Source: Acanthornis magna (taxonomy: Eukaryota; Chordata; Aves; Passeriformes; Acanthizidae). Taken from it: a stretch of DNA of 64,000 bases. Shown here one piece after another: positions 12,091-22,735 of the stretch; position 1 is the stretch's first letter, and each line of letters starts with the position of its first letter. Under the pieces are notes generated by a model. It was not told the DNA's origin. It saw only the letters and a list, made by a program, of their open reading frames with translations, and searched no databases. The position numbers were made by a program, and so were the translations under genes. The DNA lies in NCBI GenBank assembly GCA_036785705.1, contig JAWUZG010000056.1, positions 15,110,001 through 15,174,000 of the forward strand. Direction: 5' to 3'.

Positions 12091-13857
12091 TTTATGGCTG
12101 GATATATTTTCTTTTTCTGTAGGTAGTTTATTAGCTTATGAGTCCCACTAAAACTAAATATATTTCTCCTGAAAAATAAACCACACAATATATCTTATTC
12201 TCCGGAATAGCACTTCTGCTAGTTGGAATTAGATTGCACTGAAACATTCTTTTGGTGAAGGAACAAATCTCCCAACTAGCTAAAAAAAGTAAAAAGATTG
12301 AACATACATTCTGGAGGGGGAAAAAAAAAGAAGATTCACATTGCTTTTTTCCTACTAGATTGCTATAGATGTTTAAGCACCGCATTTAAAGGAGAATTTT
12401 GTCTGTAAATCCCTATAATTCTAAACCAGTTACTACATATAAGCAACTTAAACCCCACAAAATTTCTTCACAGAGTAATTAATATTGTAAATTTGGTTCA
12501 TCTGGGAAGAGTTTAAAATTTCATTGTGAGCGAATGAGTGTTCTTAAAATTCTGTACATGGCACTACACTAGCTGCCAAAACTATAAAAGGCATCATAAA
12601 ACAAACAATTGAGTGTTTAAAGTTTTGGGTATAAAAGGGTAACATAAAAAAGAAAAGGGAGAGAAATAGAACCATTACTTGGGAAGTAAATTTAAATCAG
12701 GGGGAAATACATCCTCAGCGCGGCTGTTGGTGAGCTGGTTGGGAACACTGTGGCTCCTTCCTCGTGGGTTTAAATTGGCTTGGGGTAACTTCCAGGGGAT
12801 GGCTGTGGGTGGTTTGGTTCTACCTCGTAGCAGCATTTTGGAATTGCTTCTGCACTGATTTCCAGCAGCACAGAGTCCAGCTCATGGCATGGATCTCAGG
12901 GTGAGGAATGTCTCTGAAATATTCCTCCTCAGACCAATGCTGGAAGGGGTGAAAGCCTTTTCTTCTTCATGTTGTGGTGGGAATGGAAGGGCGATTGGTA
13001 TTGAACTGGAAATGTTCAGCTCCTTGCAAGGTTAGGTCCTGTTGGAGTTTTTTCACCTGAGAAATACATTAAAGTGAGTGTCACATGATAAAAATACATT
13101 GAGAAAAGCACAGAGCATTTCTGCTCCTCAGCAGCTCATTCTTGTCCAAGTCTTTGTGAAGGCAATCATCAAGGACAATGAAATTTACTTGTAGAAGACA
13201 CAGGTTTATTACTTTATCTTCCTTCCAAGACAAATGAAACAAAAAGAGAATAAATTCTGGTATCAATGTGTAGCTCAGGGCCTGATTCTCAGCCTGTTGA
13301 AGGTGATGGAAGGGACTCTGCCCAGGCTCACATCAGTTGGTGGTGCCAGACCCAGCACCTGGATGAGACAGAAAATATCATTTATTTTTCTGTCTGGATT
13401 CTGATGGAATCTTTTCACAGTCTTTTATGGACTGCTTTTCTCAGGAAGAAAGGAAAGCTACTCCCTTCAGCTGTAATAATAAATATAAATGGACTGGAGT
13501 ATGAAAAGAAAACTTGCTCATCACTAGAGAGACCACATTAATGAAGTCTGGGGAAGTGCACCTTCACATAAGGAGCAAAGCCTTGAATGCAAATTATAGT
13601 ATTCCACAACTATTTAAAAAAATGTTACTTCAGGTGCTTCTTCAGTCTGTGTCATGAAGATCAGTGCATGTGAGCTCAGAGCATGATCATTATCATTATT
13701 ATGTGTGATCTGTGCACAAAAAAACATCTTCTGTGAGATGGTAAACAACAGTTTCTTCCGAAGCCCCCTGAGGTCTGCTGGAACTGCACACCCCAGCAGT
13801 TTTAGATGGGAGAGGTCAGAAGAAACAGCTGCCACCAGACAAAAAGACATGGCTAAC

Positions 13858-13861
<4 letters not shown>
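12091..13861. other. Gene-free DNA
   Basis: Unique sequence with a slightly GC-richer part at 12700-13040. No CR1 or gene signature was found there. A weak old-repeat match at 13265-13330 is listed separately. The minus-strand frame at 13614-13859 ends at the large A tract and resembles nothing known. Confidence 0.6.
13265..13330. repeat. Possible ancient amniote repeat relic
   Basis: The order GGCCTGATTCTCAGC, GTTGAAGGTGATGGAAGGGACTC resembles an old interspersed repeat I associate with turtle, crocodile and bird genomes (general form GGCCTGATTCT... TTGAAGTCAATGGAAAGACTC). It is recognised from memory and strongly diverged. Chance similarity is possible. Confidence 0.25.
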
Positions 13862-13906
<45 letters not shown>

Positions 13907-13935
13907 AAAAAAAGAAAAAAAGTAAAAGAAAAAAC
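13862..13935. repeat. Long A tract (42 A) with A-rich tail
   Basis: A pure run of 42 A (13862-13903) is followed by TTT, A7, G and further A-rich sequence to about 13935. It is the longest homopolymer in the window. A processed retrocopy on the plus strand would leave such a tail, but the upstream 400 bases show no recognisable gene or retroposon body and no obvious flanking duplication. Replication slippage or assembly uncertainty are simpler explanations. Confidence 0.9.
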
Positions 13936-16387
13936 CCCCATCCACTCCACAAAAACACATGCACAGGAACCCACGCATACATGAATTCCCACTGCTTCGT
14001 ACTGCAACATTTATAGATGCAGGAATGTAGAGCTATAGAAGTGGATGGTGGAATTTAGCTCTGGTTTGGAATTTATGATTGACACTTTTGAGAAACCACT
14101 CTTAACCATGGCTTTAATGAAAATTGGCTTTGTTCCCTTTGGTTTTCTTTTGCAGCAGCGCCTGGGTGTATGGTGTATGTAACTCCCTCCCCCAGCCCAA
14201 AAATGTTGATAATGGCTGCTATTTTGGGGAAGACAATTACTGATGAAAAGAACTGAATGGATTTTCCCTCCTCATTGGATGGGGGTTCAAATGCTTTTCA
14301 GAAAGCGTGAAGCAAAAATGCTGCTGCACCTCTGTGGCTGGTCAGCTGCGTTTGTTGTCCTTTGGCTCCAGCTGGAACCAGCTTGGAATGTCAACTCCAT
14401 CCCTGCCTTCTGCATTTTAATTACAAATGAAGCAGCCTACAAAAAAAAAAATACAGTGTACAACTTGTGAATGGATCATTTCTTACACGTTAGCTGGAGC
14501 TCAGTGGCTTAGGATGCAAGAGGTGGGAAGGAGCTGACATCCAGCGGTGAAATTGTTGGAGGAAAAATATTCAGGTGTTCAAAACTGGGAAGAATTCTGA
14601 ATTAATTTTAAAATAATCTCCCCACTGGATCTGCAGAAATAAAGTTAGAAAGAGATAGACTTATTTAATGGCAATTTTTTTTTCCTAGTAGAGGGAAGTT
14701 GGTGTCTCTGATCCTTCTGTCCATGGGCACAAATGATTGGTATGAAAAGCAGTTCTTGGGCCTGGTTCTTGGTTCCTGAGCACTGATTATTTCTGTAATT
14801 ATCATTATTTTTAAGGGACCCTTCTCAAATGCTGTCCTATCCCCACATACAAGTTCTTGTGTTGCAGGCAGGCTTTGGGAGGAAAAGGTTCTCCTGTCTG
14901 GGACTTGCCATTTTTAGTAATTCCTATCAAATATTAAAAGTCTTGTGGTTTCTTTTGTTTTATTTTAAATTTTTTTTGGTACAAACACTGTTTAAAAATT
15001 ACACACAAAAAAAGACACAAAAACCTTGAAAGGGAAACTGTCTGGAGCCACTCATGTTCTCTGAGCTGGGTAAAACACAGGAAGAAAACAAAGTACCGAA
15101 GAGCAAAGCATTGATTGGATTTAATTTTGTTGCATAGAAATATTTTGAACCGTAACTGTGGAAAGACCTTCTCTGTATTACAGAAAATATGTTGTTATAT
15201 ATAGAAATAGCTTGTGCCATTTTCAAAATAACTTTTTCTCCCTTATTTAACTATGACGTGGTAGGGAGGTGGCCCTAATCAGAGGTTATATATTACATAG
15301 ACATTACATATCCTGAAGGGACGGCAGTACTATTTTGCCTTCTATAATCTCCCTTTGTTAGAAGAAACAAGAGCAGGACAATCCAACAAATCAAAATATC
15401 AGAAAGCAGAGAGAAGTGTCTGAGAGGGGGGCAGCTGCAAGTAGTGCCTAATTTTGTGGGTTTGGGGAGGGTTTATTTTGTTTCCTTTTTGATTTTTTTT
15501 TTTTTGTTTGCTTCTTTATTTCTTTAAAATTTTAGCTTATCTTCCTGTGCCAGCTGGAAACCAATATTCTGATTTTATTCCCAGTATTTAATAGCTTTGA
15601 TTTCATAGTCTTTCTCCCCCTCTTCCAAAAGGCTAAAATTTTAATTGACACATTCCTGGAAATGTATTAGGTCAATTTAAAGTAAAGCATGTCATTTATG
15701 CAGTGTGTGGAGTCTTGCTTTTCGTGTAAAATACTGCTCTTAATTGATTATCATGTACATGAATTTTCTGCATCATTTACACTTACAAATGTGTATTGCA
15801 CAAAAAGCTAATAAATCTCGGAGGTTTGAATGTTAACAACATTTTCTCCCCCTTGTGTTATTAGCAGAGAAATCAGCACTAGAGACTGGCAAACTGTTGC
15901 TCCCATGAGTGGCCTTTCCCAACACAAGGAGCCCTTTGTCACGGAAATGGTTCCATTGGAGAAAATGACAATTTCTGAGCAGTGCCAGCAGCAGAACTGG
16001 GGAGAAGCAGAGCTGTTCGTGTGTGTGCAGGCTTGGGGGTCCAGGTCAGTGTCCTGCTCTTTAGTTTGCTTCCAAGGAGTGAGAGAAAAACCCCTCTGTG
16101 TGAAGCGGGATGGAGGAATTGCCCAAACCATCCAAATGCTCTCACCACGGGATAAAGGTGTAGGGCGCAAGGAGAAGAGCAGGGGACTGTCCAAAAGGCA
16201 CAGCGCTACCCCAAAAATCATTACTGTGTGCTCAAGGGAAGGGGAGTTCTGTTCCCATTCCTGAATCAGCTCAAGCCTGTCCTGCCAGGTGATTTGAGGA
16301 TGTTCAAAGCTGTGAAGATGTATTATTACTGCTTTTCGGATTTTAGCTGGAGCAGGAGGCTTTGTGGCTCTCTGAGACTCTTGCTGA
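13936..16387. other. Gene-free DNA
   Basis: T-rich runs near 14970 and 15497, otherwise unique AT-rich DNA. The overlapping frames at 15808-16264 (137 codons minus, 144 plus) mirror one another and carry no domain, the mark of a chance open region. No RNA gene recognised. Confidence 0.65.
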
Positions 16388-16470
16388 TTTGGGTTGGAAG
16401 GGACCTTAAAGAAAATCTCATTCCAAACCCCAAAAGAACAGGGAATGTCTTCTTAAGTGGAATGACAGAT
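16388..16470 (-). mobile_element. CR1 LINE 3'-end fragment
   Basis: The segment begins TTTGGGTTGGAAGGGACCTT, followed by AAAGA, a diverged ATCTCATTCCAA and CCCC. This is the antisense of the characteristic avian CR1 3' terminus. The following bases (AGGGAATGTCTTCTTAAGTGG) loosely continue the consensus. CR1 is a non-LTR retrotransposon of birds and reptiles that is usually 5'-truncated. No open reading frame remains, so the copy is dead. The recognition comes from memory of the family consensus. Confidence 0.75.
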
Positions 16471-17479
16471 CAGGGTGTGATGTAGAGATGCTCTCTTGTG
16501 GACTCTGTTCCGGTCTAGCTGGGAATACCAAGAATATCCTTTAATATCAGGTCATTGTTGGTCATATTCCAGCCCTGACCAGGTCCTGCACATGCTGTGG
16601 TGCTGTTCCTGCAGGATTTGATCCCACAGTCTCAGTGTCTGAAAGCACAGGGCTTTGCTTTATTACTTGATGTTGCTGTAATCAGAGGTTGAGCCCAATT
16701 CTGTGGTGTTCTACTCCATGGATAGCTGCATTTTATCTCTGGGAATAACAATTTCCTTTGCATATACCTGCTTTTATTCCTTTGGTTTTTTTCTTTAATT
16801 AGGCAGTGTCATTTACAACAATTTTTTTCACTGAACTGATGAAAAATAGTTGCCCTTAAAAACATGTAAAACAAAGGGAAACAAGCGGTCTCTCTTAGTT
16901 TCTCACTTAAAGGCACACAAAGAAATGGGGACATTGCTTCGCCTGTGTGTCTGACCATCAGTCAGAAAACTCTAAGTAACCCTAATGGAAGGCGAGGATT
17001 AGACATGTTTATGGAGGGAGTAGAATTATGCCCCTCAGAACGGATGCTTGCTTGGGATCACTGCGGTATGAATCACTGGGACTGTGGCCAAAGGTGGGAA
17101 AGAACACGGCTGACATTCACAACCCTCCCAGCTATCAGTAAGTACAGCCAAAATAATTACCCCAAGGCATCTGGATAACCCAGCCTAATTAGTGGTGCCT
17201 GAAAACTAGTGGGTTGCATGTTTATACCTGAAGAAATCAAATTACCCTCATACATTTCACCAGGGGCTCTTCCAATTCATTGCTCTGTTGATGAAAGAGG
17301 CAGCTATTTACCATAAAGTCACAACCCCGCAGCCTGTGGCTATTCGCCACGTCGAGGAGTGTTACTGCCCTGCAGGGAAATATTCCTTTTACTGGAGTTG
17401 AAGGCAATATTCTTTGCACTGATGAGCTCTAATACTTTTATGGTAGGTGGCATGGACTGTGGAATATACACAAACACAG
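16471..17479. other. Gene-free DNA
   Basis: Unique sequence next to the CR1 end. No further CR1 body is convincing beyond about 16470. Frames remain below 80 codons. Nothing else recognised. Confidence 0.65.
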
Positions 17480-18060
17480 TAATATGCACTTAATTAGATT
17501 ACTTGTTAATATCGTTCATTCATTTAATTTGGTCAAAACTGCTGTAGCCAAATGTTCACCCTGAGCTGCAGATCTCAGTTCCCAGATCTGAGAGCAAGAT
17601 TTAGAGAGAGTTTTAACATCCTTGTGGATAATAATATCCGTAATTAAAACGTTTGAGGCTAACCCATTTGGAAGGGAATGCAAAGCCTCACATTTTAGCC
17701 AACTGAGTAGAGTAAAATCAAATCTTTGAGGTTGTAGGGTTACCCCAAACCGTCATAATTTCTTGCATCTCCTTTTGAAATGTCTCAAACCGATGATTGG
17801 AAGAGATTACACAGTACCTTTAGCAACTGTGAACCAGATCAAATCTGGAAAATTCTTAGTTCATTACTATAGCGCAGCTTCCCTCTGTTGCAATCAAATG
17901 TGAAAACTCAGAGCAGCACTACTGCACAATCCAAATATCAACATTAGAAAGTTGCCATTTAGAAACAATGACTAAAAAAGACCCAGATCTAAATTGTACG
18001 TGGAACATAGGAAAACAAGTTTTAGGTAGAACATTCACACATTTAAGAATGGCTTTATTT
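17480..18060. promoter_or_regulatory. Candidate conserved non-coding element
   Basis: Nearly 600 bases free of simple repeats with dense A/T-core transcription-factor words: CTTAATTAGATTACTTG, TTCATTTAATTTGG, GTAATTAAAACG, and CAAATCTTTGAGG (TCF/SOX-like). Isolated CpGs are retained. Texture resembles developmental enhancers in gene deserts. No coding frame or splice-flanked exon is evident. Inference only. Confidence 0.3.
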
Positions 18061-18879
18061 ATTCCTTAATGGTTATTATAGGGACTGTCATGTACTTGTG
18101 TAGGTAATGAATGTAGTGATTGCCACAGTTAAATTTCTTTGAGTGGATTTTGAGTCAAGCGAAGACACAGCGATACACAAATGTACTTTTGTCAATATTA
18201 TAGTTTTCCCAGAACAAACACAGCAGGTCTTGCCACCCTATCATGGAACTCAACCCTGAGGGACATATGCCAGGCAAACTGGCTTGTACAGAAAGGTTCT
18301 TCCTTGGGCACTCTGCACCAGAGTTTAGAACCAGAAATTCCCAGGGTCAGAGGAAGCTCTGAAGGGAGAGACACAAAACCTCATCCCTTGTTCTGAATTT
18401 ACTTTAAATGCAGATTTGTTCTGCTTACTTTTGATGAGTGAGTGAAGGATAAAGGAGACGGGGCTCATAAAATGGTGCCTGGGTATATTACACGAGCTCT
18501 TCACCTCCAGAAGGCAAGGTTTGGATCGGAGTTTAGTGGCCTCAGGCTAGTCACTAGTGGGCAGTTGCCCACACTGCTAAGCATAACACAATTTAGCAGA
18601 AATCAGAACAATTGACAGTTTCTTCTCAAGAGATGCTGTAGACTCATTACTGGAATTGAAGGGGTGTTGGAGGTCAGAGCTGAAGTGCATTGGCAGATCT
18701 GTGTGGAGGAAGTTTGCGGCGCTCTGTGTGGTAGGACAGATGGTGCTGTTGCTGTCTAACTTTCATGAGCACTAAAATTCACCAAATATCCCTCTTGCCC
18801 CAAAACAAACAAACATGCGCCCTCACAGACATGCACAAGTAGTCCCACACAGTTGAGAGCAGTCAGTGTCCCTGGCATC
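18061..18879. other. Gene-free DNA
   Basis: Unique sequence. One plus-strand frame of 71 codons has no recognisable domain. No repeats, RNA genes or motif clusters stand out. Confidence 0.6.
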
Positions 18880-20240
18880 CTTACCAACTTTCCTACTCAT
18901 TTAACACCAGCACAGATTAGAGGACACGGGAACGCAACACTCCGGGCTATTTGCTGAATGTAGCTCATAATGATTGACACTCCTGCCTGCGTCCCCACTT
19001 TGAACTACATGTTGTATGTTATTATTTTTTGTTATTGTCCTTTAAAATGCTCTGAGATATAACATATGGCAAGTGCCAATGCACCACGGTGCAATGTAAT
19101 TTAGTCAAATATCAGAAGCATAGACAGTGCAAATGGAAAGCAGGAGAAATATCTGATCCAAGTGCCTACTGGTGTAATTGACTCAGTCGAGCCAGCCTGT
19201 GTCATTAGTCCTATAAAGAGTTGCATTTACAACAATAAAACTGAAAAGCATGGAAATTAAAAGCTGTTAGAATTTCCTCTTGTGTGTATTTATCTGCACG
19301 AGTGCTGTATACTCCCTGCACAATTTTGTAATCTGTTTGGTAAAGTGGCATTACAGTAACCTGTGTCAGCCCTGCAGTGTATATCAAACAATATCACACT
19401 CCAAAGGAGGATTAATCAAAGTAACGGATGCGCTGGTTTAGTGCTCCATGTCTGCTGTCAATTACACACGCAGTAAGCTCACAAATTTAAGCTGCCGAAC
19501 AGAATAAAATCAAGGGTCTCTTTTGCTGCCCACCCTCGTGTGCTAAAACAGCCCCAGCTGACCGAGCTGTAAATTGTGCCCAGGATCTCTGGGCAGGTGA
19601 AGGGCCCGCAGAGATGTGACAGGGACTGTTTGTGTTTGGCTGTGTCGGCGCTGAGTGGCAAAGGCAGCTGACGGACAAGTGTACCCCAACAAGGTTTCAC
19701 TTATTAAAGAAGCCTTGTCAAACAAGCTGAAAGCCCTGCATATAAGTGACCTTTCTGTTCACCTCCCATTACAATGAAGATTTGAGCATTCCTTGCGAGC
19801 CTTCCAGTGTCGACATTAAAGAATCAGAGTGTCTTTCCATCTCTGCTGATGTGCCACTAGACCACTTAACAGAAAATTGAGAGAGTATATTACAGGGTGA
19901 AAGAGCAGAGTTCGGAGGTCACTATCATTCTCATTAAGAGATGTTTCTATGCAGTGCCCATAGGTGGATAAATCAATACTTTCTGTCTGAAAATGATCAC
20001 GGCTGGTAAAGAGTGCTTTAATTGGGCTGTTACTGTTTATGGAGAGTGAGTATTTATGGGGTTTCATGACAATAAACAGCAGAGTGGATGATGGCTTCCA
20101 TGTTCCTTTGTGGGATGTGATGTGACAAGTGGGATGACAGAAGATTTTGACATTTCAGACCTCCCTTGAGTGAGGGGAGAGCAAACTCGTAGCAATTGGC
20201 CAGGAGCTCCCAAGGTCCCAAATTGTTTGATGCACGCATT
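18880..20240. promoter_or_regulatory. Candidate cluster of conserved non-coding elements
   Basis: About 1.4 kb lacking simple repeats and transposons, rich in A/T-core words with scattered CpGs: TAATGATTGACAC (PBX/MEIS-like TGATTGAC, 18969-18981), GGATTAATCAAAG (homeodomain plus TCF-like, 19409-19421), GTCAATTACACACGC and CATTACAATG. The GC content is even and the low-complexity tracts common elsewhere in the window are absent. This is the best candidate block for long-range enhancers here. Conservation and activity are not shown by the sequence itself. Confidence 0.35.
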
Positions 20241-21300
20241 GCTTGAATTGAGAGGCCTTTATTTCAGATATCTTACTAAATGTTATGCGTTCAAGAAACT
20301 AAACATTAAGGGTCTGATATACAACCTTTTTTCCCCCCTCTTTTCTTTCTCCCCCACTTTTAGTGGCATTGGGTGGGTCTGTTTAATGCATAGCATTTTC
20401 TTTGTCAGAACAGAGGCCAAGGGAGACAAAGGTTACAGGGAAAAGGGGAGGCTGAGATCTCTGGATCTCACAGCAAAACAATCGAACAAAAATAGGGGAA
20501 CTGAAACCCAAAAGCTTTCCTGGCTTCGGGGGACAGAGACACTAAACTCAAGCAGAAACCCTCTTCAAACAAAATTCCTGAAATCCTGCACGGCACCAGC
20601 ATCATCTGGGGCAAACCAAAGGAAAGAATGTGGCCATGCACATGCAAAACTGGGGGCACAAGGCAGGCTGGGATAGTCACCCAACCTCATTCCTTCAGAT
20701 AGGAAAGTGTTAAATTAATCTTCAATAAATCTCCCCAATGCGGATGTAGCGTACAAGTTATTTATTTTGAACATGTTTTAGTTGAGATTCTTGGGCTTCA
20801 CGGTCCCACTGCGTTGTATCTCTGCTTTGCCATTTTGAAATGTGTATATTTTGCAACTTTTTTGAAGGAAGTCCAGGCATTTGAGGTAAGCTGTATGTGG
20901 AGCAAATATGAGAAAGTTTCAGAGAATCTATACATGAATTAAACCAGCTGTCAGGATTTTAACTGAGACATGCAATAGTGATTGTAATGCACTCAAGTGA
21001 GCACGGTGATTTTCCCGAATTCCCCCATACTTTGAAAAGTATTCTGATGAAAGTGTTTTGTGCCCAGCATTGGCTGCAGTCTGGCAAGGCATGAAAGGCA
21101 ATTGGACCCTGCGGATGTGACCACACACTGATCTGTGCTGTACTGGGCACTTCGCAGAGCTGAGGATACGCAGTTTAAGACACAAACGCATTGAAACACA
21201 TTGTTTCTGATTATTGTTTTGCTGTTTATTTGGTGTGGTGAACTTTTTATCAAGGTGATGTTTGGCCCTTTGGCTTCTAGCTGATGTATCAAACAGCTGT
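20241..21300. other. Gene-free DNA
   Basis: C/T-rich run at 20325-20355. The plus-strand frame 20170-20676 (168 codons) is the longest not caused by a repeat, but it has no domain, its N-terminal part crosses enhancer-like sequence and shorter frames oppose it. I treat it as chance. Nothing else recognised. Confidence 0.6.
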
Positions 21301-21493
21301 CGAAGGAAATTCCACTTAAACACAGGAACATCTTTCCTGTGAGTCTGGGCAAAAGAACAGGGTGCCCAAAGAAGTTGTGGAACCTCCAGCCTTGGAGAGA
21401 ATCAAAACTCAGCTGGACACAGCCTTGGGCAACCTGTGCTGCTTGAGTTGGACTGGGAAACACCCGAGGTGCCTTTGGTATTCTGTGATTCCA
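21301..21493 (+). mobile_element. CR1 LINE 3'-end fragment
   Basis: The sequence follows the sense CR1 3' region in order: GAAGGAAATTCC, TTTCCTGTGAGTCTGGGC, GGGTGCCCAAAGAAGTTGTGG, CCTTGGAGA...TCAAAACTCAGCTGGACAC, GGGCAACCTGTGCTGCTTGAG, GTTGGACT and the terminal ATTCTGTGATTCC. Small deletions occur before the terminus. The element is 5'-truncated to about 190 bases, carries no intact frame, and its closeness to consensus suggests moderate age. CR1 inserts without long target duplications, so the left boundary is approximate. Confidence 0.85.
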
Positions 21494-22589
21494 TTATATT
21501 GCACAGTTTTGCAGGTGAATGAGTGAAGAAGCATAGGAAAAGAAATTCAAAGTCTTCTGTGGTGCTCATTGCCACTGAAATACTGACATTTAATGGATTT
21601 CTCTTTATAAGGCACCTCTGACTTGCAGGGAGCATCTGTGTTTTATTTTATATATTACATATAAGTACATATATGTTTCGCTGGTAGGAAACTATGACAC
21701 AGAGATTATCCTTTAGAGCCACAGAAGGATTTAGGTGACCAATTCTTCCTGATTTCAGTATTTAAGCACTGCTCTGTCTTCATGGGTTTGTGTACTGATA
21801 ATTTACTTTTACGTGGGGTATTTCAGCCTGGGCCCTGTGGACTGCACCGTCTTCTCTCATGTCACACTTATAAGCAGCCTAAACACGATTCTAATTTCTC
21901 AAAATTTCTCTTTTTGTCTTTTAATTTCTTTTCATTATATTTTAAATCCATGTTATGCACCATTGTCTTTTCAAAAACCCCAGACCTCTGCAGCATAGGC
22001 GCTGCAGAAGTTGTCTGCTAAACACATCCAGCCTCAAATTGTTTTCTTTAGCAAATAGAAATGATAAATTTTCCAGGTCCAAAGACTAACATCTCTGCAC
22101 TTTCAACAGAAGCGAATTACAGACTTTTGTTTAAAAAAAGTCCATTAAGAATTTAATTATATTTTCAGGGGTTGTTTATATAGGATTGCAAATTGCATAT
22201 AAATGAAGGCGAAGTCTTTCTGAAAGCATGTGTTGTTAGGAGAAAAATAACAACAACAACAAAAACCCCAGGCTCCAGTTTTGATGGAAAAATATTACTT
22301 CTGGTTATTGTTTCATCAGTAATCCATAATACCTCCAAGGGAACTGCTACAGTCTGTCATCTCATGGACAGCTTAAAAAAAAATGGCATGCTATAGAACT
22401 GGTAGGCCCTGAGGGAACTTTTGAATAGCTGATACCCTATTTGTGCAATAGATATTTTCCTTGATAACTGGAAATTAAGCTTGCCTGGAAGAAATGTAAA
22501 TATCATCTCTAATTTGCGCTCTGAATTACCATTAAAAATTATGTGTGCACATAATCATATCAAACATTTCAGAGCTTAGAAACCATGAT
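21494..22589. other. Gene-free DNA
   Basis: AT-rich unique DNA with a small TATATTACATATAAG tract at 21650-21675 and an AAC triplet run at 22247-22263. No gene recognised. Confidence 0.65.
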
Positions 22590-22735
22590 AACACTTGGCA
22601 CTCTCAGCATCTTCAAAGCACTTTACAAATATTACCAGTGCATCCTTTTTCCACCCCATATTGTTATCCCCACTTTACAGATGAGGCAAGGGGGTCAGTG
22701 AGGTTCCCTAGTGCCTTGGGATCAGGCTGACTATA
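22590..22735 (-). mobile_element. MIR-like ancient SINE relic
   Basis: In order the plus strand shows TTCAAAGCACTTTACAAATA, a diverged middle, TGTTATCCCCACTTTACAGATGAGG, then GTCAGTGAGGTTCCC and TGCCTTGGG. This is the antisense of the MIR (core-SINE) pattern TCATCTGTAAAATGGGGATAA...TTTGTAAAGTGCTTTG. MIR-family relics are old and found across amniotes. Assignment to MIR rather than a related L2/L3-associated repeat is uncertain. No promoter boxes were confirmed. Confidence 0.65.

Noticed and set aside
13614..13861. Processed retrocopy ending in the A42 tract
   Set aside because: No recognisable gene or retroposon body upstream, and no clear target-site duplication.
20170..20676. 168-codon plus-strand frame as a gene
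   Set aside because: No recognisable domain, biased composition, opposed frames, and no splice or promoter support; length is compatible with chance in 64 kb.
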